A DNA stretch of 24,640 nt from Lachnospiraceae bacterium (GTDB taxonomy: Bacteria; Bacillota_A; Clostridia; Lachnospirales; Lachnospiraceae). The notes beneath the pieces were generated by a model. It was not told the origin of the DNA. It saw nothing but the letters and a program-made list of their open reading frames with translations, and searched no databases. The stretch spans positions 1 to 24,640 of the forward strand of contig VSNT01000053.1 in the NCBI GenBank assembly GCA_009774465.1. Direction: 5' to 3'. Positions 1-8,317 of this stretch are shown in pieces. Within the stretch, counting starts at the first letter, position 1, and each line of letters begins with the position of its first letter. The translations under genes were made by a program, and so were the position numbers.

Positions 1-52
1 ATTATGTATTAAAAAGTTGCACGTTTTTTCATGTAAATAATCCCAAGAAATG

Positions 53-80
53 CCCCACTAACTTTAGTGGGGTTATTTAT
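53..80 (+). terminator. Rho-independent terminator of an upstream gene
   Basis: CCCCACTA (53-60) pairs perfectly with TAGTGGGG (65-72) around the four-base loop ACTT, followed by a T-rich tail (TTATTTATTAT). No gene is visible upstream in the window, so it probably ends a transcript that starts before base 1. Apart from this hairpin and the fruK promoter region, bases 1-284 hold no convincing gene. Confidence 0.75.
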
Positions 81-168
81 TATAAAAATTCAGTCATAAT
101 CACTCAAATACATTTAAATTTGTGCAAAACACATAAAATGAGTAGTAAATGTTTGTGAATTAGTATGA

Positions 169-197
169 TTGATTTTGAATGAGTTTGACGTTATAAT
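169..197 (+). promoter_or_regulatory. sigma-A type promoter of the fructose operon
   Basis: TTGATT (169-174) lies exactly 17 bp upstream of a perfect TATAAT (192-197). Transcription would start near 204, giving a leader of about 80 nt before fruK. The spacing and the consensus -10 make this the best promoter in the window. Confidence 0.75.
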
Positions 198-219
198 ACA
201 ATTACAAACTAAAACAAAC
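183..219 (+). promoter_or_regulatory. candidate operator for the DeoR-family fructose regulator
   Basis: CAAAC occurs at 205-209 and again at 215-219, ten bases (one helical turn) apart. The inverse word GTTTG sits at 183-187 inside the promoter spacer, with another at 151-155. DeoR-family regulators commonly bind such AAAC/GTTT-rich repeats overlapping the promoter or start site. The repeats are seen directly; binding by the product of the gene at 3465 is inference. Confidence 0.4.
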
Positions 220-220
220 G

Positions 221-284
221 GAGGAAAATCCTCTGCTCCTGCAAAAGCAGTCGCATTTTCCTTCGGAAAACAAGGAGGATTGAG
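221..284 (+). promoter_or_regulatory. fruK leader with three small hairpins and ribosome site
   Basis: Three short inverted repeats follow one another: GAGGA/TCCTC (221-233), CTGC/GCAG (239-250) and TTTTCC/GGAAAA (256-270, three-base loop). A strong AAGGAGG ribosome site follows immediately before the fruK ATG. None has a U-tract, so these are not terminators. They may stabilise the 5' end or be incidental; no known riboswitch was recognised. Confidence 0.3.
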
Positions 285-1196
285 ATGGTTTATACGGTTA
301 CTTTTAATCCCTCATTGGACTATATTGTTTCGGTGGAAGACTTTAGACTGGGTATGACCAACCGCACCAGTTCGGAGCTGATGCTTCCCGGAGGAAAGGG
401 ACTGAATGTTTCAATGGTTTTGGGTAATCTGGGAATTGAAAATACAGCACTGGGATTTGTGGCGGGATTTACAGGGGAAGAGATCGTGCGCAGAATAGAG
501 GAAATGGGTGTGAAATCCGATTTGATCCCTGTTGAAAATGGAATTTCAAGAATCAATTTAAAGCTGAAATCAATTGACGGAACGGAAATCAATGGATGCG
601 GGCCCGAAATCAGTGAGGAAAACGTAGAGAGATTAATGACAAAACTGGATGTGCTGAAAAACGAAGATGTGCTGGTGCTTGCAGGAAGTATTCCCAGCTC
701 CATGCCGGATGATATTTATAAAAAAATCATGGAAAGGCTAAACGGACGGGGAGTAATGATTGTAGTGGATGCCACAAAAGATCTGCTGGTAAATGTTCTG
801 GAATATCATCCTTTTTTAGTAAAGCCAAACAACCATGAGCTGGGCGAGATTTTCTGTACGGAACTTAAAACAAGAAAAGAAGTTATTCCTTATGCGAAAA
901 AGATGCAGGAAATGGGCGCAGCCAATGTTCTGGTTTCTATGGCGGGGGAAGGAGCAGTGCTTGCGGCAGCAGATGGAACCGTTCAGGATATTCCGGCACC
1001 GAAGGGAAAACTGATAAATGGCGTAGGAGCCGGAGATTCTATGGTGGCAGGTTTTCTTGCCGGATGGATGGAAAAAAGAGATTATAAACATGCCTTTTAT
1101 ATGGGCGTGGCGGCAGGAAGCGCAAGCGCATTTTCTGAAATGCTGGCTACCGGAAAAGAAATAGAAACAGTATATAAACAAGTTATCAATCAATAA
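285..1196 (+). CDS. fruK: 1-phosphofructokinase
   Basis: This cytosolic PfkB-family sugar kinase phosphorylates fructose 1-phosphate, the product of the fructose PTS, to fructose 1,6-bisphosphate for glycolysis. The 303-residue length is typical. The PfkB glycine motif GGKGLNVS lies at residues 36-43 and the C-terminal signature GAGDSMVAGF near 248-257, with the catalytic base predicted at Asp251. The ATG is preceded by AAGGAGG at ideal spacing. It is the first gene of a fruK-fruA-HPr-regulator operon, with the PTS gene only 14 bp downstream, which supports fruK over tagatose-6-phosphate kinase. Expression is likely induced by fructose through the DeoR-type regulator encoded last in the operon. 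An in-frame start further upstream lacks a ribosome site and was not used. Confidence 0.93.
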   Translation: MVYTVTFNPSLDYIVSVEDFRLGMTNRTSSELMLPGGKGLNVSMVLGNLGIENTALGFVAGFTGEEIVRRIEEMGVKSDLIPVENGISRINLKLKSIDGTEINGCGPEISEENVERLMTKLDVLKNEDVLVLAGSIPSSMPDDIYKKIMERLNGRGVMIVVDATKDLLVNVLEYHPFLVKPNNHELGEIFCTELKTRKEVIPYAKKMQEMGAANVLVSMAGEGAVLAAADGTVQDIPAPKGKLINGVGAGDSMVAGFLAGWMEKRDYKHAFYMGVAAGSASAFSEMLATGKEIETVYKQVINQ

Positions 1197-1210
1197 GAGG
1201 AGGTATTGAA

Positions 1211-3124
1211 ATGAGAATAACAGAATTGCTGGATAAGCGGAGTATTTTACTTGATGGGGCGCCTGAAAGCAAAACGGAAGCATTGGATCAGGTGGTGGAA
1301 CTTATGGTCAAAAGCGGTAAAATCAATGATCGGGAAGCATATCGCAGACAGGTATACGCAAGAGAAGAAGAAAGCACTACCGGTATTGGGGAGGGAATTG
1401 CAATTCCTCATGGAAAATGTGACGCGGTAACAAAGCCCGGGCTTGCAGCAATGGTGGTAAAGGATGGCGTTGATTTTGATTCTTTGGATGGTGAGCCTGT
1501 TACCCTGATCTTTCTGATTGCAGCGCCTAATACAAAGGATAATGTTCATCTTGATGTGCTTAGTAAGTTATCAGTTTTAATGATGGATGAAGAATTTTCA
1601 GAGAACCTTCGGAATGCCAAATCAGTGGAAGAGTTTCTTTCCATTATTGATAAGGCGGATGATGAAAAGGAAAGCATTGATGAGCGTCTTTCGGATACAG
1701 GAGTTGCAGATGCCGGACAGGTGAAAATTCTTGCAGTTACTTCCTGTCCTACAGGGATTGCCCATACTTATATGGCTGCAGAAGGAATTGAAAAAGCAGC
1801 AAAAGAAAGAAACTGCTTTGTAAAAATAGAAACCAGAGGCTCCGGCGGGGCAAAAAATGTACTTACTGCAAAGGAAATTGAAGAAGCAGACTGTATTATT
1901 GTGGCAGCAGATGCACAGGTGCCTATGGACCGGTTTGATGGCAAGAAGGTTATTGAGTGCCAGGTGTCCGATGGAATCAGCAAGGCGGGAGAACTTCTTG
2001 ACCGTGCCATGAAAGGTGATGCGCCGGTATATCATGCATCTGCAGGAGCAAAGGCAGCAGCGTCTTCATCAAAAACAGGCGGCGGTGTTGGACATCAGAT
2101 TTACACCCAGCTTATGAATGGAGTATCTCATATGCTTCCTTTCGTGGTAGGCGGTGGTATTCTGATTGCAATTGCTTTTCTGATTGATGGACTTTGCGTA
2201 GATATGAATGCGCTTGATGTGGCGGAGAGAGGTAATTTTGGTACAATTACACCTGTTTCGGCCTGGTTTAAAAATTTAGGCGGTGTTGCGTTTGGTTTTA
2301 TGCTTCCGGTGCTGGCAGGATTCATTGCAATGGCAATTGGCGACAGACCTGCACTTGCTCTTGGGTTTGTGGGAGGCATGATTGCATCAGGCGGAAAATC
2401 CGGATTTTTGGGAGCTTTAGTGGCTGGTTTTGCAGCGGGATATATTATTATTCTGCTCCGTAAGGCATGTGATAAGCTGCCGGATTTCTTGGAAAAAATT
2501 GCTCCGGTACTGATTTATCCTCTTGTTGGCATTTTGCTTATGGGACTGCTTATGTCATTTATTGTAGAGCCTTTAATGGGTGGAATTAATACTGCTTTAA
2601 ATAATGGGTTAACCAGTATGGGCGGAACCAGTAAGGTAATATTGGGACTGATCTTAGGCGGTATGATGGCAATTGATATGGGAGGCCCCTTTAATAAAGC
2701 GGCATATGTTTTTGGAACAGCGGCAATTGCAGCAGGAAATTATGATATTATGGCAGCAGTTATGATTGGCGGCATGACGCCTCCCTGTGCCATTGCCCTT
2801 GCAACGCTTTTGTTTAAAAAGAAATTTACAAAGGAAGAAAGAGAATCCGGTCCTACAAACTTTATTATGGGGCTTGCATTTATAACAGAAGGAGCAATTC
2901 CTTTTGCAGCATCCGATCCCCTTCATGTGCTTCCGGCATGTATCATTGGTTCCGGAGCAGCGGGTGCATTATCCATGTTGTTTAATTGTACTTTGATGGC
3001 GCCTCATGGAGGAATTTTCGTATTCCCTGTAGTAGGAAATCCGCTTATGTACGTGGCGGCGCTGGTAGTGGGAACTTTAATATCAACTCTGTTGCTTGGT
3101 GTTTTAAAGAAAAATGTTGAATAG
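1211..3124 (+). CDS. fruA: fructose-specific PTS enzyme IIABC
   Basis: This membrane permease imports fructose and phosphorylates it to fructose 1-phosphate using phosphate relayed from HPr. Domain order in the 637 residues is IIA (about 1-150, phosphoryl-accepting His67 in GIAIPHGK), then IIB (about 171-270, active Cys179 in VTSCPTGIAHTY), an Ala/Ser/Gly linker (276-295), and a hydrophobic IIC domain (about 297-637) with many membrane segments. The full IIA-IIB-IIC fusion in this order is a standard Firmicutes fructose-family layout. A clear AGAGGAGG ribosome site precedes the ATG, 14 bp after fruK. No damage is seen. Mannose- or mannitol-family relatives are less likely given fruK next door. 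Confidence 0.93.
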   Translation: MRITELLDKRSILLDGAPESKTEALDQVVELMVKSGKINDREAYRRQVYAREEESTTGIGEGIAIPHGKCDAVTKPGLAAMVVKDGVDFDSLDGEPVTLIFLIAAPNTKDNVHLDVLSKLSVLMMDEEFSENLRNAKSVEEFLSIIDKADDEKESIDERLSDTGVADAGQVKILAVTSCPTGIAHTYMAAEGIEKAAKERNCFVKIETRGSGGAKNVLTAKEIEEADCIIVAADAQVPMDRFDGKKVIECQVSDGISKAGELLDRAMKGDAPVYHASAGAKAAASSSKTGGGVGHQIYTQLMNGVSHMLPFVVGGGILIAIAFLIDGLCVDMNALDVAERGNFGTITPVSAWFKNLGGVAFGFMLPVLAGFIAMAIGDRPALALGFVGGMIASGGKSGFLGALVAGFAAGYIIILLRKACDKLPDFLEKIAPVLIYPLVGILLMGLLMSFIVEPLMGGINTALNNGLTSMGGTSKVILGLILGGMMAIDMGGPFNKAAYVFGTAAIAAGNYDIMAAVMIGGMTPPCAIALATLLFKKKFTKEERESGPTNFIMGLAFITEGAIPFAASDPLHVLPACIIGSGAAGALSMLFNCTLMAPHGGIFVFPVVGNPLMYVAALVVGTLISTLLLGVLKKNVE

Positions 3125-3166
3125 ATAAAAATAAAATTATAAAATAATAGGAAAAGGAGAATCATC

Positions 3167-3424
3167 ATGAAAGAATTCAAGTATGTTATTACAGACGCAG
3201 AAGGTATCCATGCACGTCCGGCAGGAGAATTAGTAAAAGCTGCCAAGGAATTTACATGCAGCATCACTATTACAAAAGACGGAAAATCCGGTGACTGTAA
3301 GAAAATTTTTGGTTTAATGGGACTTGGCGTAAAGCAGGGAAATGAAGTTGTATTTACTTTTGACGGTACAGATGAAGAAGCAGCTTACGAGGCAGTCAGC
3401 AGGTTTGTACAGGAGAAATTATAA
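3167..3424 (+). CDS. HPr phosphocarrier protein lacking the regulatory serine
   Basis: This 85-residue HPr would carry phosphate from enzyme I to the IIA domain of the neighbouring fructose PTS. The active-site segment GIHARPAGE is intact, with His15 and Arg17. The segment that in Gram-positive HPr reads KSIMG around Ser46 here reads KKIFG (residues 45-49), so the serine phosphorylated by HPr kinase is replaced by lysine. From family knowledge this should leave phosphotransfer intact but remove HprK-dependent control and CcpA co-activation. The gene lies 42 bp after fruA with an AAAGGAG-type ribosome site, suggesting a dedicated fructose-operon HPr rather than the general ptsH. The substitution is read directly; the functional consequence is inferred. 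Confidence 0.88.
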   Translation: MKEFKYVITDAEGIHARPAGELVKAAKEFTCSITITKDGKSGDCKKIFGLMGLGVKQGNEVVFTFDGTDEEAAYEAVSRFVQEKL

Positions 3425-3464
3425 TGAAATTACATTTCCGGTAAAGAGATAAACGGAGGAAAGC

Positions 3465-4205
3465 ATGTTATCAGAACAAAGACACAAAATGATTTTGGAT
3501 ATCCTTAAGGAAAAACGCAGCGTGACAGTGACAGAGCTGACAAATCTTCTGGATATTTCAGAATCCACTGCAAGAAGAGATATTGTAATGCTGGATAAGG
3601 CGGGCAGGCTGGTAAAAGTGTTTGGAGGCGCAGTGCTTCCGGATCATACCTATCAAATGGCGGAGCCTACGGTAACGCAGAAGTCTGAAGTAAACAGGGA
3701 AGAAAAAAAGAAGATAGCCAAATATGCTGCCTCTCTGATTCAGCCACAGGATTTTATTTATCTGGATGCAGGAACTACAACCGGTTACATGCTGGATTAT
3801 ATAGAGGAAACCAATGCCACATTTGTGACTAATGGAGTTGCCCATGCCCAAAAGCTTGCGGCAAAAGGCGCCCAGGTACTGTTGACAGGCGGAACGCTGA
3901 AAAATTCAACGGAAGCGGTGGTGGGGACTATGGCTGTGCTTACACTTAAGGACTATCATTTTACCAAAGGATTTTTTGGAACAAATGGCGTCAGCAGGAC
4001 AGCAGGATTTACAACGCCGGATGCTAATGAAGCGCTGGTAAAAAGAACTGCGGTGGAGCAATGCATGGAGGCATATGTTTTATGCGACAACAGTAAATTT
4101 AATGTGGTCAGTGCGGTAACATTTACCTCTCTTACATCGGGAATCATATTGACAGATAAAAAGCAGGAAGAATTTGAAGATATTGCAGAGATTATTTATA
4201 CCTAG
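3465..4205 (+). CDS. fruR: DeoR-family transcriptional regulator of the fructose operon
   Basis: The 246-residue protein has an N-terminal DeoR-type winged helix-turn-helix (about residues 6-57, with VTVTELTNLLDISESTARRD) and a C-terminal sugar-phosphate sensing domain (about 75-235, including DAGTTTGYML). Relatives repress sugar operons and release DNA when bound to a phosphosugar such as fructose 1-phosphate. Here it is the last gene of the operon, 40 bp after the HPr gene, with a CGGAGGA ribosome site. A terminator follows directly. In many Firmicutes the regulator comes first, so this order is a little unusual and implies autogenous control. The effector and operator are inferred from context, so the symbol is provisional. 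Confidence 0.85.
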   Translation: MLSEQRHKMILDILKEKRSVTVTELTNLLDISESTARRDIVMLDKAGRLVKVFGGAVLPDHTYQMAEPTVTQKSEVNREEKKKIAKYAASLIQPQDFIYLDAGTTTGYMLDYIEETNATFVTNGVAHAQKLAAKGAQVLLTGGTLKNSTEAVVGTMAVLTLKDYHFTKGFFGTNGVSRTAGFTTPDANEALVKRTAVEQCMEAYVLCDNSKFNVVSAVTFTSLTSGIILTDKKQEEFEDIAEIIYT

Positions 4206-4236
4206 ATAAAATGATATTGGAGATATGGCGCGTGTG

Positions 4237-4268
4237 AAAAGAACTGTTTTGATAAAGCAGTTCTTTTT
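4237..4268 (+). terminator. terminator of the fructose operon
   Basis: AAAAGAACTG (4237-4246) pairs with CAGTTCTTTT (4258-4267) across an 11-base loop and runs into a T-run. It lies 32 bp after the regulator stop codon and before the next promoter, so it cleanly separates the two transcription units. The flanking A-run would also allow reverse-strand function. Confidence 0.82.
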
Positions 4269-4311
4269 GCGTATTAAGGCGTCTTTTGACGAGAAAAATC
4301 ACTAATCTTTT

Positions 4312-4340
4312 TTGCAAATAGTGTTTAGAGATGCTATACT
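4312..4340 (+). promoter_or_regulatory. extended -10 promoter for the lipoprotein operon
   Basis: TTGCAA (4312-4317) and TATACT (4335-4340) are separated by 17 bp, and TG one base upstream of the -10 gives an extended -10 element. The predicted start near 4347 leaves a very short leader, just enough for the AGAGG ribosome site before the ATG at 4360. Confidence 0.65.
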
Positions 4341-4359
4341 TGGAAAAGAGGTAAAAAGC

Positions 4360-5559
4360 ATGAAGAAAAAAATAATATACAGCATAGCTGGTTTTGTTCT
4401 TGCAGGGGCAATTACAGGGTGTGCTGTGTCTGACCGGCAGGAAGTTATTTCAAGAGAAAATGAAGATACGGATATACAGCAGATGCAGCAGGATGCAGCA
4501 AAGGTGGATCCTATGGAAGAGCTGCTTAGGGATCATTATGAAGATTATCAGGAAGAAGGCGGAGAAATCGCATTTGTGTCAGACGGCACCGTTATGGATG
4601 GAGGGTACAATGAGGTCATATATGAAGGAGTTCAGATGTACGGACTGGCAGCAGGAGTTTCTTTTTCCTGTTATAACATAGAAGAAGATAATTTTGAGGG
4701 ACATCTTCAAATTGTTGAACATGCGATTAACAAACAGGCAAAGATAATTGTCTGTGCAGGATATGATTTTCGAGAAGCAGTTGGAAAATTACAGGACAGT
4801 TATCCGGAGATTTCCTTTTTGCTGATAGATGGAGAGCCTGTTGATGACGAAGGGAATCCGGTTGATTTAAACGATAATGTACATTGTGTTTCCTTTCAGG
4901 AAGAGGAGTCCGGTTATCTGGCAGGCTATATGGCAGTTCTGGAAGGCTATCGGAATCTGGGATTTATCGGCGGGAAAAAGGATCCGGCCGTAATTCGCTA
5001 TGGTCATGGCTATTTGCAGGGAATTGATGATGCGTCTAAGGAACTGGAGCTTGAAGACGTAACGGTAAGCTATTGGTATGCAGGAACTTATCAGCCATCT
5101 GGAAAGATATATGAAAAAGCTTTAAAGTGGTATGAGGAGGGCACACAGCTTATTTTTGCGTGTGGGGGTTCCCTTTATGAATCAGTGTTGGAAGCAGCAG
5201 AAGAAAAAGAGGGCTTACTGATTGGCGCTGACGTGGATCAATGCAGGATTTCAGATCGTTTTCTTACCAGCGCGGTAAAAGATATTGCAAATGCGGTAGT
5301 TATCTCACTTGATAATTATTATGCGGCAGGCAGGAAATGGTCGGAAGAATTTGCCGGTAAGAGTATCAGGTATGGTGCACAGGACAATTGTACGGGAATT
5401 CCAATTTTGGAAACGGAATGGAGATTTAAAAATGTTACAATGGAAAAATGTTATGAAATATACACACAGATGAAACAGGGAAAAATATCTGTATCTGATG
5501 AGATCCTCAGGCGGCCGCAGGTATCTGTTACAGTGAAATATGTAAGCGCAGGGGGATGA
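4360..5559 (+). CDS. BMP-family substrate-binding lipoprotein
   Basis: The 399-residue product starts with a lipoprotein signal peptide: a lysine-rich N-terminus, a hydrophobic core and the lipobox AITGC with lipidation at Cys21. An acidic linker follows, then a periplasmic-binding-protein fold from about residue 65 with BMP/PnrA-like features: an N-terminal strand EIAFVSDG, the segment EEESGYLAGYMA, and GFIGG followed by a conserved G-rich helix. Relatives bind purine nucleosides for ABC importers and are surface anchored in Gram-positives. No ABC permease or ATPase gene lies beside it, so it may serve a distant transporter or act as a sensor or binding protein. The start at 4360 is chosen over one 48 bp upstream because it has a ribosome site (AGAGG) and a complete signal peptide. 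The ligand is unknown. Confidence 0.8.
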   Translation: MKKKIIYSIAGFVLAGAITGCAVSDRQEVISRENEDTDIQQMQQDAAKVDPMEELLRDHYEDYQEEGGEIAFVSDGTVMDGGYNEVIYEGVQMYGLAAGVSFSCYNIEEDNFEGHLQIVEHAINKQAKIIVCAGYDFREAVGKLQDSYPEISFLLIDGEPVDDEGNPVDLNDNVHCVSFQEEESGYLAGYMAVLEGYRNLGFIGGKKDPAVIRYGHGYLQGIDDASKELELEDVTVSYWYAGTYQPSGKIYEKALKWYEEGTQLIFACGGSLYESVLEAAEEKEGLLIGADVDQCRISDRFLTSAVKDIANAVVISLDNYYAAGRKWSEEFAGKSIRYGAQDNCTGIPILETEWRFKNVTMEKCYEIYTQMKQGKISVSDEILRRPQVSVTVKYVSAGG

Positions 5560-5562
5560 GAG

Positions 5563-7257
5563 GTGTATAAAAAAGTTTTATTATTAATAATGATTTTTTT
5601 GCCGGCGGTACTTTTATGGGGTTGTGGAAAGAAAACATCTGACAGCAGAGAAACCCTTGGCAGTCAGGTAGAACTGGATGAAAATGAAATGAATTTTGAT
5701 GACCTTGCCCGGGGTGAGGTGAAGATAGAAGTTCAGGATTTGGCAGATTATGCTTCAGGAAAAGCTTTACTAAATGAGCAAATGCCGGAACAGATGAAAT
5801 ATTTTTTAGAGATGCCGCAGATTCCGGAAAGCGACGACACTTATTTATATTTGTTTGCAGTTGAGTGTTATGAGGATACCCAAAACCTGTCAGGGAAGCC
5901 TGTTGCAGCATGGATTAAAAAAAGAGTCAGTGAAGTTGCGTTTTCCTATAAAGAAGGGTATTTATTTAAACAATTTATTCCTGCACTTTTGATAGATGAG
6001 AAGTATGTTCCTATTGGAAAAGGAATTTATCTTGCAAATCCGGAAGTTCTGGCCGAAAATCAGGAACCATATCCGGAGACAGGATCAAAAAAAGGAATCC
6101 TGCTTGATCCTACCATGCTGGGAACGGAAAAACTGACAGACCTGGAGGTAAAACACAGTATCTATAATATACCTCTTTCTATTATTATGGGTGAAACTAC
6201 CGATCAGGCATATCCTACAATTATTTATACCTATGATGGAAAAGACTATAAGTTTAACGGAAAAGTGGTAAGTGATTATGACGGGCTGTTTTCTTATTTG
6301 ACAAGCATTGGCATGTGTTCTACAGCAGTTGTACTAAACGACTGGAATGACAACTGCCTTGAGATGATACACCCCAGAGCAAGAGAGCAGAAAAAAGGGG
6401 TATATTATTACATGTTTAATACGGAGGAAGAAGAGGGTGTGAAAGAGCTTGAAGCAGTGGCAAGCTTTTTAACCCGGCGTTATTCTACCGGAGAGCATGG
6501 TATGGTACATAACTGGGTATTTGCCAATGAGATTAATCAGTGCAAGGTGTGGAATTATATGGACACCACAGATCCGATATACTATTCAAAAGAGTTTGAA
6601 AAGGCATTCCGTATTTTTTACCAGGCAGCAAGAAGCAATTATGCAAATGCAGGGGTATATTTCAGCGTGGATCATGACTGGAACAGCAATGGCGGAAGCA
6701 ATAAGGATTATTTTAATGCAAAGGATGTAGTAGAAGCATTTAATGACGCAGCGTTAGTGCATGGAAATTACGACTGGGGCATTGCAATACATCCCTATCC
6801 GGAGCCCCTTACCCGTGTAAATTACTGGTCTGCAGAAAATGATAAGACATCGGAAGCAGAAATACTTACGGTTATGAATTTAAATGTTTTGACGGACTTT
6901 TTAAAGCAGGAGGAATATCTGGATACAAAAGGAGAAGTCAGAAGCATTACCATTACTGAGCTTGGATTTTCCTCCAAATCAGGAGAAAAGCTGCAGGCAG
7001 CAGCATTTGCTTATTGCTATTATATTGTAGATGCCAATCCGTATATAGATGCTTTTATCTTAAACAGACAGACAGATGCGCCGGAAGAAGTAGTGAGCGG
7101 GTTATCTTTTGGCCTTTATGAGTACGACCATTCGGACAAGTACCTGAAAGAAGTTTTTCGTTATATTGATACGGACAAGGCCCAGGAGTACACAGAATTT
7201 ATGTTGAACATATTGGGGGCGGAAAGCCTTGAAGAGGCGCTTGGCTGGGCACAGTAG
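5563..7257 (+). CDS. lipoprotein with glycoside-hydrolase-like TIM barrel (DUF5722-like)
   Basis: This 564-residue protein begins with GTG, three bases after the preceding stop, with GGGGG seven bases upstream. A signal peptide ends in the lipobox LLWGC (Cys21), predicting a surface lipoprotein. The C-terminal two-thirds resembles the uncharacterised DUF5722 family. It carries WVFANEINQ (Glu323) and TITELGFSS (Glu466), spaced and shaped like the acid/base and nucleophile glutamates of clan-A glycoside hydrolases. WNYM, SVDHDWN and IHPYPEP motifs lie between them. It probably binds or cleaves a carbohydrate outside the cell, but the substrate is unknown. Coupling with the binding lipoprotein upstream and the reductase downstream suggests a small carbohydrate-related unit. 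The family name is from memory and the catalytic assignment is inference. Confidence 0.68.
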   Translation: MYKKVLLLIMIFLPAVLLWGCGKKTSDSRETLGSQVELDENEMNFDDLARGEVKIEVQDLADYASGKALLNEQMPEQMKYFLEMPQIPESDDTYLYLFAVECYEDTQNLSGKPVAAWIKKRVSEVAFSYKEGYLFKQFIPALLIDEKYVPIGKGIYLANPEVLAENQEPYPETGSKKGILLDPTMLGTEKLTDLEVKHSIYNIPLSIIMGETTDQAYPTIIYTYDGKDYKFNGKVVSDYDGLFSYLTSIGMCSTAVVLNDWNDNCLEMIHPRAREQKKGVYYYMFNTEEEEGVKELEAVASFLTRRYSTGEHGMVHNWVFANEINQCKVWNYMDTTDPIYYSKEFEKAFRIFYQAARSNYANAGVYFSVDHDWNSNGGSNKDYFNAKDVVEAFNDAALVHGNYDWGIAIHPYPEPLTRVNYWSAENDKTSEAEILTVMNLNVLTDFLKQEEYLDTKGEVRSITITELGFSSKSGEKLQAAAFAYCYYIVDANPYIDAFILNRQTDAPEEVVSGLSFGLYEYDHSDKYLKEVFRYIDTDKAQEYTEFMLNILGAESLEEALGWAQ

Positions 7258-7324
7258 GACAGGCAGTTATTTGCTGCCGGAAAGAAGCCGGAAGTATAAA
7301 AACAGAAAAACTGGAGGACTGAAA

Positions 7325-8317
7325 ATGTATATTGCAAATGAAAACAGATATGAAAGTATGATTTATAATCATTGCGGGAAAAGCGGACTTAAGCTGCCCG
7401 CGCTTTCTTTGGGAATGTGGCATAATTTTGGCTCGGTAAATGAAATGGAAAACATGAAACGGATTTTATTTACCGCCTTTGATAATGGAATTACACATTT
7501 TGACCTGGCAAATAATTATGGCCCCGTATACGGAAGCGCTGAAGAAAATATGGGAAGAATTTTAAAGTCAGATCTGATGCCCTACAGGAATGAAATGGTT
7601 ATTTCCAGCAAGGCAGGATATGATATGTGGAAAGGGCCTTATGGAGACGGAGGTTCGAAAAAGTATTTGATAGCCAGTCTTGATCAAAGTCTGAAAAAGC
7701 TGGGGCTGGATTATGTGGATATTTTCTATCATCACAGGCCGGATCCCAATACTCCTCTTGAGGAAACAATGGGAGCTCTTGATCAGATTGTAAGGCAGGG
7801 GAAAGCTTTGTATGTCGGCATATCCAATTATAAAAAAGAGCAGACAAAAGAAGCTTATGAAATATTAAAAAGGCAGGGAACACCTTTCATTATCCATCAG
7901 CCAAGATATTCCATGCTGGACCGCTGGATAGAAGAGGATGGATTAAAGGATTATCTTTATGAAAATGGGATAGGATGTATTGCATTCAGCCCTTTGGCAC
8001 AGGGGGTTCTCACTGGGAAATATTTAAACGGAATCCCGGAAAACTCCCGTATTGGCACAGGAAAGAGTCCTTATCTGCATAAGGAAAATCTGGATGAAAA
8101 CAAGCTTGAAAAGGTGCGGAAGCTGAATGAAATTGCAGTGGAGAGGGGACAATCCCTTACGCAGATGGCATTGGCATGGGTTTTAAGGGATGGAAAGGTA
8201 ACTTCGGTGCTTATCGGAGCCAGCAGGCCGGAGCAGATTCTGGAAAATATAAAAGCTTTGGAAAATATAAATTTTTCAGAAGAAGAACTTCACAGGGTAG
8301 AAGCTATTCTTGCATAA
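7325..8317 (+). CDS. aldo/keto reductase (YghZ/Kv-beta-like)
   Basis: This cytosolic NADPH-dependent reductase of 330 residues has an intact catalytic tetrad by position: Asp60 and Tyr65 in FDLANNYG, Lys96 in VISSKAG, and a histidine in DIFYHHRPD (136-137). The MWKGPYGDGGSKK loop and the opening CGKSGLKLPALSLGMW resemble the YghZ / L-glyceraldehyde 3-phosphate reductase group. The start at 7325 is preferred because GGAGG lies eight bases upstream; an upstream in-frame ATG at 7229 would overlap the preceding gene and lacks a site. It lies 67 bp after the lipoprotein gene and probably shares its transcript. Its 3' end overlaps the convergent nudC by 14 bp. The natural aldehyde or sugar substrate cannot be read from sequence. 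Confidence 0.85.
   Translation: MYIANENRYESMIYNHCGKSGLKLPALSLGMWHNFGSVNEMENMKRILFTAFDNGITHFDLANNYGPVYGSAEENMGRILKSDLMPYRNEMVISSKAGYDMWKGPYGDGGSKKYLIASLDQSLKKLGLDYVDIFYHHRPDPNTPLEETMGALDQIVRQGKALYVGISNYKKEQTKEAYEILKRQGTPFIIHQPRYSMLDRWIEEDGLKDYLYENGIGCIAFSPLAQGVLTGKYLNGIPENSRIGTGKSPYLHKENLDENKLEKVRKLNEIAVERGQSLTQMALAWVLRDGKVTSVLIGASRPEQILENIKALENINFSEEELHRVEAILA

Noticed and set aside
169..357. A 62-codon ORF over the fruK promoter and start
   Set aside because: It begins at the -35 element, upstream of the likely transcription start, overlaps fruK in another frame and lacks a ribosome site.
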